From: JAFDVL01 sp043736395
GTDB taxonomy: Bacteria > Acidobacteriota > Blastocatellia > RBC074
Direction: 5' to 3'
NCBI GenBank assembly: GCA_043736395.1
Contig: JAYTCQ010000310.1
Location: 1 to 5,600 of the forward strand
DNA: 5,600 nucleotides
Shown here: piece after piece, positions 1 through 5,600 of the stretch
Numbering within the stretch: the stretch's first letter is position 1
How the letters are laid out: each line of letters starts with the position of its first letter
The notes under the pieces: generated by a model
Databases searched by the model: none
What the model was told of the DNA's origin: nothing
The model's input: the letters and a program-made list of their open reading frames with translations, nothing else
Program-made: the position numbers and the translations under genes

Positions 1-1
1 C

Positions 2-316
2 TATGATTGGCAGCAAGGCAAAAAGACTGCCGAAGAAATTACCTTTCAAGATGCTGCGCGTTTGGCTCAGGAAGCAGAAGAAAAAATCAACCTTGATCCG
101 GCTTCGCTCAACCCTACTTTTAATTACGAAGATGAAGATGGTCACCCGCATTCCGTCTGGTTCCTGAATGCGATTACAACCTTCAACCAAATGGTCGCAG
201 GCAATCGTTTCAATCCGCGTGGATACGCTTTGTGGCGGCTTGGTTCCGAAGACCCTTCCATTTGGAAAGCCTTTGCCGCACGCGCCAAACTTGATCACAG
301 CGCAGCAGACGAACTT
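2..316 (+). other. Domain: C-terminal end of a GH18 glycosidase-like region
   Basis: The fragment begins with YDW and ends with YALWRLGSED at 224-253. Both resemble the last strands of the GH18 barrel in YaaH/chitinase-like proteins, where a conserved Trp on the final strand lines the sugar-binding cleft. The catalytic DxxDxDxE motif would lie upstream of the window, so I cannot say whether the domain is an active hydrolase or only binds glycan. The assignment rests on these short motifs and on the known association of GH18 with CE4 and GT2 in one protein. Confidence 0.7.
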
Positions 317-2428
317 AAGACTGTACAATATGGTTACGATTTAGATTACGAAGGTAATGGCGAAATTTTGAAGGTCACGGCTGAGCCAAGTGATGGCTTG
401 CGCGAACTAAACTATGATCAACCATCAGGTTTGATTACCTCAGAAAAAATGGTGCGGCAACCTTCGCCTTATGTCATTACGCGGTACGGCGGCGAGGCAC
501 AGAATAAACAAAAAATCGCGCTGACATTTGATGACGGGCCGGACACAAAATTCACGCCGCAAATTCTTGACGTGCTCAAAACTGAGAACGTGAAAGCTAC
601 ATTTTTTATCATTGGGATCAATGGTGATCTGAACCCTGACTTAATCAAACGCATCGCCAATGAAGGCCACGAAATCGGGAACCATACCTTCACGCATCCC
701 AATGTAGCCACAATTTCGGAACAACAATTTCGATTGGAACTTAACGCCACTGAACGGCTACTCGAAAGCGTCATCGGACATCGCACGCTGCTTTTTCGCC
801 CGCCTTATGCTGAGGACATCGAACCGGAAACGCCTGATCAAGTGGAACCGCTTCGCTTCACGGGGAGCCTGAATTATTACAACATCGGAATGCAAATTGA
901 TCCGAATGATTGGCGCAGTCCCGGCGTCAATGAAATTGTCAAAGCCACAGTTGACGCGGCGAAAAACAATGAAGGTAACATTGTGCTGTTACACGACGCA
1001 GGTGGAGATCGTTCGCAAACCGTTACGGCGCTGCCGCTCATTATCAAAGGTCTGCGCGACGTCGGTTTTGAATTCGTGCCAGTGTCGACGTTGATTGGCA
1101 AAACCCGCGATGAAGTAATGCCACCGATTCCGCCAAATGAAGCGCTCCAAGCCAATATTCTTGACGTTGGATTTTTGCTCATCAATTGGCTGAATTCTTT
1201 CTTGCGCTGGTTATTTATCGTGGGCATTACGCTTGGATTAATGCGGCTTTTATTCATTGGCACAATGGCTGTGGCGGAATGGTGGCGGCGCCGTCATCAA
1301 ACATTTCCGGCTGATTTCCAGCCTAAAGTTAGTGTGATAGTTCCGGCCTACAACGAAGAAAAAGTTGTCAACATGACGATCAAATCCTTGCTCGCTTCAG
1401 ACTATCAAAACTTTGACATTATTGTTGTTGATGACGGCTCAAGCGATGCCACATATCAGCGTGTCATTGACGAGTACGGCTCGCATCCGCGCGTGCGTGT
1501 TTTTACAAAACCAAATGGAGGAAAATCGCGTGCGTTAAATTTTGGTATTGCACAAACCGATGCAGAAATTGTTTTCGGGCTGGATGCCGACACGATTTTC
1601 AGTTCCGACGCCATCAGCAAAATGGTCCGGCATTTTCACGATCCGCGTATCGGCGCAGTCGCAGGCAACGCCAAAGTCGGCAATCGCCTGAACCTGCTGA
1701 CGAATTGGCAGGCACTGGAATATATTACTTCGCAGAACCTTGATCGGCGGGCATTTGATGCACTCAATTGCATCACCGTAGTTCCTGGCGCAATTGGTGC
1801 GTGGCGTCGAGATTTAGTATTGCAAGCCGGCGGATTCGCGCACGAAACGTTAGCCGAAGATGCAGATTTGACGCTGGCGATTTTGCGGAGGGGCTACGAG
1901 ATCAGTTACGAACCTGAAGCGATTGCACTGACCGAAGCACCTGACACAGTAAGCGGATTTTTGAAGCAAAGATTTCGTTGGATGTACGGCACATTGCAAG
2001 CTTCGTGGAAGCATCTGGACACGCTGTTTCGCCCAAAATACGGCGCGCTTGGTTGGTTCGCGATTCCAAATGTTTTGATCTTCCAGATTTTGTTTCCACT
2101 GGTTTCACCGATCATGGATTTGATGATGATTGTGTCGTTTATCACGACGGCGATGCAGAAATATCAGCACCCACAAGATTATTCGACGGATGGGTTAAAG
2201 CGTATTTTATTCTTTTACGCGCTGTTTTTATTCGTAGATTTTCTCGCTGCGTTTATCGCCTTTTTGCTGGAGAAAAACGAAGACTGGAGCCTGCTCGTCT
2301 GGCTCTTATTGCAACGGTTTTTCTATCGGCAATTGATGTATTATGTGGCGATCAAATCCATCATTACCGCGATACGCGGAACGGTCATGGGCTGGGGGAA
2401 AATTGAGCGGAAGGCAACTGTGCAATAG
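2..2428 (+). CDS. Trifunctional GH18 - CE4 deacetylase - GT2 glycosyltransferase membrane protein (5' end missing)
   Basis: The frame is open from base 2, so the gene starts outside the window; the TTG at 62 is not a credible start. The visible part is 808 residues, numbered here from base 2. Residues 1-105 look like the C-terminal end of a GH18 domain. Residues about 173-365 are a NodB/CE4 deacetylase with all five motifs: TFDDGP, HTFTHP, RPPY, DPNDW and LLHD. A hydrophobic stretch follows at about 386-428. Residues about 440-670 are a processive GT2 domain with DDGSSD, DAD, ED and QRFRW. Further hydrophobic segments run to the C-terminus. By family knowledge, GT2 proteins of this type polymerise beta-linked sugars from UDP-sugars at the inner membrane, and CE4 domains remove N-acetyl groups from GlcNAc polymers. 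I infer that the GH18 and CE4 parts face the periplasm and GT2 the cytoplasm. The likely product is a partly deacetylated poly-GlcNAc-like or related glycan. The domains are confident; substrate and linkage are unknown. Confidence 0.95.
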   Translation, partial: YDWQQGKKTAEEITFQDAARLAQEAEEKINLDPASLNPTFNYEDEDGHPHSVWFLNAITTFNQMVAGNRFNPRGYALWRLGSEDPSIWKAFAARAKLDHSAADELKTVQYGYDLDYEGNGEILKVTAEPSDGLRELNYDQPSGLITSEKMVRQPSPYVITRYGGEAQNKQKIALTFDDGPDTKFTPQILDVLKTENVKATFFIIGINGDLNPDLIKRIANEGHEIGNHTFTHPNVATISEQQFRLELNATERLLESVIGHRTLLFRPPYAEDIEPETPDQVEPLRFTGSLNYYNIGMQIDPNDWRSPGVNEIVKATVDAAKNNEGNIVLLHDAGGDRSQTVTALPLIIKGLRDVGFEFVPVSTLIGKTRDEVMPPIPPNEALQANILDVGFLLINWLNSFLRWLFIVGITLGLMRLLFIGTMAVAEWWRRRHQTFPADFQPKVSVIVPAYNEEKVVNMTIKSLLASDYQNFDIIVVDDGSSDATYQRVIDEYGSHPRVRVFTKPNGGKSRALNFGIAQTDAEIVFGLDADTIFSSDAISKMVRHFHDPRIGAVAGNAKVGNRLNLLTNWQALEYITSQNLDRRAFDALNCITVVPGAIGAWRRDLVLQAGGFAHETLAEDADLTLAILRRGYEISYEPEAIALTEAPDTVSGFLKQRFRWMYGTLQASWKHLDTLFRPKYGALGWFAIPNVLIFQILFPLVSPIMDLMMIVSFITTAMQKYQHPQDYSTDGLKRILFFYALFLFVDFLAAFIAFLLEKNEDWSLLVWLLLQRFFYRQLMYYVAIKSIITAIRGTVMGWGKIERKATVQ
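518..1096 (+). other. Domain: NodB/CE4 polysaccharide deacetylase
   Basis: All five CE4 motifs are present and in order. Motif 1, TFDDGP, is at 524-541; its first Asp is the usual catalytic base and its second a metal ligand. Motif 2, HTFTHP, at 683-700 supplies the two metal-binding His. Motif 3, RPPY, is at 797-808. Motif 4, DPNDW, is at 899-913. Motif 5, LLHD, at 986-997 carries the usual catalytic His. The Gly that commonly follows RPPY is Ala here, and about 30 residues separate motif 3 from motif 4, including an acidic, proline-rich stretch. The domain should be a metal-dependent N-deacetylase acting on an amino-sugar polymer outside the cytoplasm. Confidence 0.93.
1322..2010 (+). other. 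Domain: processive family 2 glycosyltransferase
   Basis: The domain opens with VSVIVPAYNEE, the typical first strand of the GT-A fold. Nucleotide-binding DDGSSD is at 1430-1447, metal-binding DAD at 1583-1591, the ED pair holding the catalytic base at 1856-1861, and QRFRW at 1967-1981. QxxRW marks processive synthases such as cellulose, chitin, hyaluronan and poly-GlcNAc (PgaC/IcaA) synthases, so this is probably a polymerase rather than a single-sugar transferase. Membrane segments lie before it (about 1157-1290) and after it (about 2039-2155, 2204-2273 and 2291-2380), as in that group. No PilZ domain follows, so direct c-di-GMP control through PilZ is not indicated. Confidence 0.95.
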
Positions 2429-2476
2429 CTGTCTCTCAGGTGAAAAATACTGAATATGCTATCCTGCCAATATATT

Positions 2477-2480
2477 GAGG
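2477..2480 (+). promoter_or_regulatory. Ribosome binding site of the 2488 gene
   Basis: GAGG lies 7 bases before the ATG at 2488, a normal Shine-Dalgarno spacing. It supports this ATG as the start, and the KKK plus hydrophobic signal sequence that follows agrees. Confidence 0.75.
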
Positions 2481-2487
2481 GACTCCA

Positions 2488-3591
2488 ATGAAAAAGAAAG
2501 TCATTGTATTTGTATTTCTACTTCTTGCCTTGTGCAACGCAATCACCGTAGGGCAGGAAACGAAACCCCCTTTCACCAAAGAAGAAATTTTGCGTGTATT
2601 GAAGTTGCCTTCCGGTCAACGCGCGCAAGGCGATCTGGCGGGAGAGGTTGCTGAGCGCGGGGTTGGCTTCAAAGTTAACGATCAGACATTGACGGAGCTT
2701 AAAAAAGCCGGTGCAAAATCTTATTTGATTGATGCAATTTTGCAGGCCTCGCAAAGTCCCGGCAGCCCGCCGCAACCACCTCCTCCAACACCTGTCACAG
2801 AAAATAAATCTGCTCCACAACAACTGGAAGCCGTGCAGGATTTTGATTCACCTGAAGCACGCGCGGCGGCAATTGCGCGATTACCTTTAATTGAGCAGAC
2901 TCGTGTTCACGCGGCAGAGTTTATGGATGAGCTGCCAAATTTTGTGGCGACGCAAATTGTGAAGCGTGCTGTCATGACGCCGCAGAAAAAAGACTGGCAG
3001 GAAGAGGATACGCTGGAAATTGAAGTCACGTACCGCGTCAAAGAAGGAGAAAAATTCAAGTTGCAAAAAATCAATGGAAAGCCTTCCACGCAGAGTTACG
3101 AAAAACTGGAAGGCACGACTTCTACTGGTGAGTTTGGCTCAATGCTTTCAGCATTATTTTCCCCCGGATCTAAAGCAGAATTTAAAGAAGTGCGACATGA
3201 GAAATTTAAGGGGCGTGACACCGTCGTCTTCGAATTCAAGGTAAAAAAGGCGTTTTCAAGTTATCAGCTTCTTGATAAGACTAGCGGGCGTACCGTCACT
3301 TCGGCTTATTCCGGTACGGTCTGGGTTGATGCCGAAAGTAAACGCGTCTTGCGCCTCGAACAATCCTGTGAAGACATTCAAAATGGCTTTGCCTTCACGA
3401 TGTCAGAAAACGCTATTGAATATGACTGGTTCACGATTTCAGGTACTCGCTATTTATTACCAAGCATGGCTGAGATCATTTTAGGTAGCGATATAAATCG
3501 CACCTATTTACGTAACACCATTGAGCTGCGCAATTATCGAGTCTTCGAGACCGACGTAAAAATGATTCTCGAAAAAGAGCCTCCCAAATAA
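2488..3591 (+). CDS. Exported protein of unknown function, Acidobacteriota-type family
   Basis: This complete gene encodes 367 residues. The ATG has a good ribosome binding site. Residues 1-23 form a signal peptide: three Lys followed by a long hydrophobic core. Cys16 follows LLAL, a poor lipobox, so a soluble periplasmic or secreted protein is more likely than a lipoprotein. Residues about 30-87 look helical and contain a distinctive ERGVGF...LKKAGA pattern. A proline-rich linker follows at 91-102. Residues about 130-364 form the main domain, with LPNFVATQ at 149-156, STGEFGSM at 212-219 and a YSGTVWVDAESKRVLRLE segment near 274-291; its alternating pattern suggests mostly beta structure. 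From memory, secreted proteins with this 'LPNF..TQ / StGEFGSmL / G.vWVDa....VLRL' pattern are frequent in Acidobacteriota and have no known function; a distant likeness to LolA-type beta folds is speculation. It starts 59 bp after the glycosyltransferase gene in the same direction, so co-transcription is possible. Confidence 0.9.
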   Translation: MKKKVIVFVFLLLALCNAITVGQETKPPFTKEEILRVLKLPSGQRAQGDLAGEVAERGVGFKVNDQTLTELKKAGAKSYLIDAILQASQSPGSPPQPPPPTPVTENKSAPQQLEAVQDFDSPEARAAAIARLPLIEQTRVHAAEFMDELPNFVATQIVKRAVMTPQKKDWQEEDTLEIEVTYRVKEGEKFKLQKINGKPSTQSYEKLEGTTSTGEFGSMLSALFSPGSKAEFKEVRHEKFKGRDTVVFEFKVKKAFSSYQLLDKTSGRTVTSAYSGTVWVDAESKRVLRLEQSCEDIQNGFAFTMSENAIEYDWFTISGTRYLLPSMAEIILGSDINRTYLRNTIELRNYRVFETDVKMILEKEPPK

Positions 3592-3670
3592 AAAGAAAGA
3601 GAAGAAGATGTTGGATGCTGGAGGTTGGAAATCGCGGAGCGTTCTTCCTAACATCCATCATCCAACATCT
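3591..3670 (-). terminator. Possible terminator of the minus-strand protease gene
   Basis: Transcribed from the minus strand, the hairpin at 3606-3670 is followed by a U-rich run (complement of 3591-3605, reading TCTTCTCTTTCTTTT), as in an intrinsic terminator. The stem is long and not especially GC-rich. In the plus direction the hairpin is followed by CTCCCTCTTCTT, which is pyrimidine-rich but poor in U runs, so it would be a weaker terminator for the 2488 gene. This is inferred from structure only. Confidence 0.4.
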
Positions 3671-3682
3671 CTCCCTCTTCTT
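3593..3682. repeat. Imperfect palindrome with 7-nt sub-repeats filling a convergent intergenic space
   Basis: Left arm 3606-3630 pairs with right arm 3645-3670 around a 14-nt loop (3631-3644). The outer 12 bp are perfect: AGATGTTGGATG at 3606-3617 against CATCCAACATCT at 3659-3670. The inner part pairs with a few mismatches and one bulge. Outside the arms, a purine tract (3593-3605) faces a pyrimidine tract (3671-3682), extending the pairing imperfectly. Each arm read in the same sense consists of degenerate heptamers: GATGTTG, GATGCTG, GAGGTTG on the left and GATGTTG, GATGATG, GATGTTA on the right arm's complement. The palindrome runs from just after the stop codon at 3589-3591 into the stop codon of the minus-strand gene at 3681-3683. 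It could be a dispersed REP- or MITE-like element or simply a terminator. Confidence 0.8.
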
Positions 3683-4445
3683 ACTGCAAAGCGATGATCA
3701 TTTGATTTGCAGTCACCATGTTATTGTTAGCGTCTCTCACCTTAATAATTACTGACGTGGTTGGACTAGCTACGGCATCTGCCGGAATCAGCACATTTAA
3801 CTGATCCAACCCAATGTACCCGCCTTGCGCTCCGGCATAAGCAACCTGTGCGATTTTGCCTCCAATAGTCACTTCAACGCTTTCCGCCACGTTTGCAATG
3901 GAGCCTCCGCCCGCTTGTGGAATGTCGTTCGCAGTATTTGAATTTGGTGCGTGACGAACTCCTGTCCCAAACAAAATCAGGTAAAGTGAATCTCCATTTC
4001 GTTGGACTGTCACAGGCGTGTAAGCGCTTCCATTATAATTAGAAATTGCTTGATTCGTTTGCTGGAACGTACCGGCAGCCACGCGTGTAATGTATCCGGC
4101 AGGAACGCCCGCGCCATTTTGATTGGCAGTGAAAAAGGCCGGTGTTACCGGAGCTACCTCAAGGCTGCCACGCGCCACTTCACCGGAAAAATTCTTGACC
4201 ACAACTAATTTTGTACCACTTGTCACAGATGACGGAATGACAAAATTAATCTGTACGGGTGAGACATAAAATAATTGCGCCTGAACTCCGCCGACTTCAA
4301 CACGAATTCCGCCCATTGACGTTGGAAGCGGCTGCCCCGCCGGAGCAATGGCCGTTGTCGTTGACATATTCGTACCGAACATTGAGGCGATTGTATCCGG
4401 TGACATCGCAGCTCCTGCCAGGAAGCTGGCACCATTGACCGATAC
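3681..4445 (-). other. Domain: Solibacter-type C-terminal domain (TIGR03437-like)
   Basis: The last 250 or so residues show the pattern I know from this Acidobacteriota domain. VNGASFLAGAAMSPDTIASM and FGTNMS come first, then PLPTSMGGIRVEVGG, QLFYVSPVQINFVIP, VTPAFFTANQNGAG, GDSLYLILFGTGVR, VTIGGKIAQVAYAGAQ and GLDQLNVLIP. It is typically found at the extreme C-terminus of large secreted proteins, and its function is unknown. It is the best taxonomic marker in the window. Confidence 0.88.
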
Positions 4446-5600
4446 GCAGGTTCCGTTGCCGTTGGTTTGTGCCGTTACTTGTAACGTGTAATTTGTTGAG
4501 CCTGAAGTGGAGCCAATTCCAACTGTATATCTGCCGCTGGTAGGCAATTTCATTGGGCCAATTTGACGGCTGGCAATGCATCCAGAGCCATAAACACAGT
4601 CCATCGAAATTGCAATGCGGGTTCCATTGGCATCATACAAAATCAGTTTTAAATCTGCTGCTGCGCTGGAACCCCAGTTTAAATCCAGCGTAATCCAATC
4701 ATTTGAATTTCCACTGAATGAGTAATGATCTTTCATGGAATACCCGGTCGTGGGGTCGGGGGTTCCTGCATCATTAACGTTTATTGCACCGCTGACAACC
4801 ACTGGCGTACTGATGGATTGAGCGGTTGCGATTGTGTTATTCGCCTCAGCTTCAGCTGCATTCGGCAGTGGATTGTTATTCAAAATAATGTTGATGTTAC
4901 TAACGGTTTGACCACTGTTGACAGAAACAAGAGCCGCTGAATTATTTGCATCAGTGTTTGATTCACTCGCACCGCTGTAATACTCAGCCGTACCAGGCAA
5001 ATCAACTGGTGGATCAAGTGGCCCAACCGAAGAACCGCTGATGAAGCCCGGATGAATAGGTTCAATTTCTACCGTATAATTTCCCGGAAGCAAGCCTGTG
5101 ATTTCGTAAGTTCCCTGCACTGATACGTCCGTCGTTCCCTTGTTGGAATTAACGCCAGTTCCTTTGTAAAGAAACCCTGAAACCGAACTGACGGCAATGT
5201 TATTCGGATCGTCAACGCGACGGGCAATCACATTCGCGCCTTGAAAAGGATTCACACCATCCGCTAATAAAACCTTGCCGCTAATGGTTCCAGAAGTGCT
5301 GACACCTGGATATAACCGTACTAATTGTGCTTTGTCGTCCGCACTCAAAATGCTGGACCGGTCTCCCAGCGAAATCGGAAACATGATCGGCAGTGAATCA
5401 TTATCATTAAAAATAATTTCGCGGTTGAAAGCTAAACCGAGATTCACTTGTGAATGTCCGACTCCTAGAAAATGTCCCAATTCGTGCAACACAATGGCTT
5501 TGAATTCTGTCAGCGATCCGTAACCACTGGTTAAAAATTTTGCATTCAAAACCGCTGAAGCATCAACGATTTTTCCATCCTGCGCCGGATCAGTACTAAT
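3681..5600 (-). CDS. Secreted multidomain metzincin-type zinc metalloprotease (5' end missing)
   Basis: The frame is open to the right edge of the window, so the N-terminus, including any signal peptide and propeptide, is outside; the TTG at 5549 is not a credible start. The visible part is 639 residues; residue numbers here count from 5549. HELGHFLGVGH (22-32) is the HExxHxxGxxH zinc site: His22, His26 and His32 bind zinc and Glu23 is catalytic. LPIMFPI, with Met56, is a plausible Met-turn, and ADDKAQLVRLYPG closes the domain much as in M10 matrixins. Next come a carboxypeptidase-regulatory-like region (87-225), a PPC domain (233-360) and a Solibacter-type C-terminal domain (369-622). It is probably a secreted or surface protease; the substrate is unknown. 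It converges on the 2488 gene with an 89-bp gap. The protease fold is well supported; the choice of M10 over other metzincins is less certain. Confidence 0.93.
   Translation of the reverse strand: MSTDPAQDGKIVDASAVLNAKFLTSGYGSLTEFKAIVLHELGHFLGVGHSQVNLGLAFNREIIFNDNDSLPIMFPISLGDRSSILSADDKAQLVRLYPGVSTSGTISGKVLLADGVNPFQGANVIARRVDDPNNIAVSSVSGFLYKGTGVNSNKGTTDVSVQGTYEITGLLPGNYTVEIEPIHPGFISGSSVGPLDPPVDLPGTAEYYSGASESNTDANNSAALVSVNSGQTVSNINIILNNNPLPNAAEAEANNTIATAQSISTPVVVSGAINVNDAGTPDPTTGYSMKDHYSFSGNSNDWITLDLNWGSSAAADLKLILYDANGTRIAISMDCVYGSGCIASRQIGPMKLPTSGRYTVGIGSTSGSTNYTLQVTAQTNGNGTCVSVNGASFLAGAAMSPDTIASMFGTNMSTTTAIAPAGQPLPTSMGGIRVEVGGVQAQLFYVSPVQINFVIPSSVTSGTKLVVVKNFSGEVARGSLEVAPVTPAFFTANQNGAGVPAGYITRVAAGTFQQTNQAISNYNGSAYTPVTVQRNGDSLYLILFGTGVRHAPNSNTANDIPQAGGGSIANVAESVEVTIGGKIAQVAYAGAQGGYIGLDQLNVLIPADAVASPTTSVIIKVRDANNNMVTANQMIIALQ
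4470..4853 (-). other. Domain: bacterial pre-peptidase C-terminal (PPC) module
   Basis: The region starts with EAEANNTIATAQSI, passes through DHYSFSGNSNDWITLDL and LILYDANGTRIA, and ends with GRYTVGIGSTSGSTNYTLQV. This is the usual PPC pattern: an 'E.NnT...A' start, a 'D.y.f....g..i.l.l' strand pair and a closing 'G.Y.v.v......Y.L.v' strand. Two Cys six residues apart (318 and 324) could form a disulphide, which fits an exported protein. PPC modules usually sit after the catalytic domain of secreted proteases. Confidence 0.8.
4875..5291 (-). other. Domain: carboxypeptidase-regulatory-like beta-sandwich
   Basis: The region begins GTISGKVLLADG, continues to YEITGLLPGNYTVEIEP and ends with an AEYYSGASES segment and a GQTVSNINIIL strand. 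The 'G.V....G.....A.V......Y.I.GL.PG.Y.V' pattern is that of CarboxypepD_reg-like domains, which are non-catalytic modules common on secreted proteins. The stretch between the first strands and YEITGL contains a longer than usual insert. The role here is probably structural or adhesive. Confidence 0.75.
5303..5600 (-). other. Domain: metzincin catalytic core (C-terminal part)
   Basis: The zinc motif HELGHFLGVGH is encoded at 5454-5486 and the Met-turn methionine at 5382-5384. About 23 residues separate the third His from this Met, a spacing compatible with matrixin-like proteases. The upstream half of the fold is off-window. All three zinc ligands and the catalytic Glu are intact, so the enzyme is predicted to be active. 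Confidence 0.88.

Noticed and set aside
62..64. TTG as the start of the first gene
   Set aside because: The frame stays open upstream to base 2 and already reads as the GH18 domain, so the start lies outside the window.
877..1263. Minus-strand open frame of 128 codons, and another at 469-786
   Set aside because: Both lie entirely opposite the well-supported CE4 coding region, show no recognisable motifs and have no convincing ribosome binding site.
1978..2406. Plus-strand open frame of 142 codons in another phase
   Set aside because: It overlaps the QRFRW motif and membrane segments of the GT2 gene and has no family-like pattern; it is a shadow of the real frame.
2455..2460. TATGCT as a -10 promoter box for the 2488 gene
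   Set aside because: No credible -35 element lies at 16-18 bp; the nearest candidates are weak and badly spaced, so a promoter is not supported.
2524..2535. Possible lipobox before Cys16 of the exported protein
   Set aside because: The residue before Cys is Leu rather than Gly, Ala or Ser, so lipoprotein processing is unlikely.
3606..3670. CRISPR-like repeat
   Set aside because: The sub-repeats are only 7 nt, degenerate and without spacers; they sit in the arms of a single palindrome.
5547..5549. TTG as the start of the minus-strand protease
   Set aside because: The frame is open to base 5600, and a start here would remove most of the metzincin fold and any signal peptide.

Overview
The window looks like a chromosomal segment of an Acidobacteriota bacterium, possibly the Blastocatellia side of the phylum; the class is only a guess. 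Two features support this. The minus-strand gene ends in a roughly 250-residue domain with the hallmarks of the Solibacter-type C-terminal domain (TIGR03437 family). The middle gene resembles an uncharacterised secreted family that, as far as I recall, is expanded in Acidobacteriota. Base composition looks moderate throughout. I see no phage genes, transposases, tRNA, rRNA or CRISPR arrays.

Layout. (1) Positions 2-2428, plus strand: the 3' part of a large gene entering from the left edge. It encodes the end of a GH18 glycosidase-like domain, a complete NodB/CE4 polysaccharide deacetylase domain, a membrane segment, a complete processive GT2 glycosyltransferase domain and C-terminal membrane segments. 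(2) Positions 2488-3591, plus strand: a complete gene for an exported 367-residue protein of unknown function, 59 bp downstream of gene 1 and possibly co-transcribed with it. (3) Positions 3592-3680: a short convergent intergenic space filled almost entirely by an imperfect palindrome whose arms are built from degenerate 7-nt repeats. It could form a terminator hairpin for the minus-strand gene. (4) Positions 3681-5600, minus strand: the 3' part of a secreted multidomain metalloprotease gene that leaves the window on the right. Its domains are metzincin catalytic core, carboxypeptidase-regulatory-like, PPC and Solibacter C-terminal.

How the genes relate. Gene 1 is the most interesting. It joins polymerisation (GT2), deacetylation (CE4) and probable glycan binding or cleavage (GH18) in one membrane protein. 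These activities are split among separate proteins in poly-N-acetylglucosamine systems such as PgaB/PgaC. Its likely job is making and modifying an amino-sugar exopolysaccharide or cell-wall glycan at the inner membrane; the exact polymer is not visible from sequence. Gene 2 is exported and could act in the same envelope context, but only proximity suggests a link. Gene 3 is convergent and probably independent. Both end genes are cut by the window edges, so their true starts, promoters and N-termini cannot be seen.
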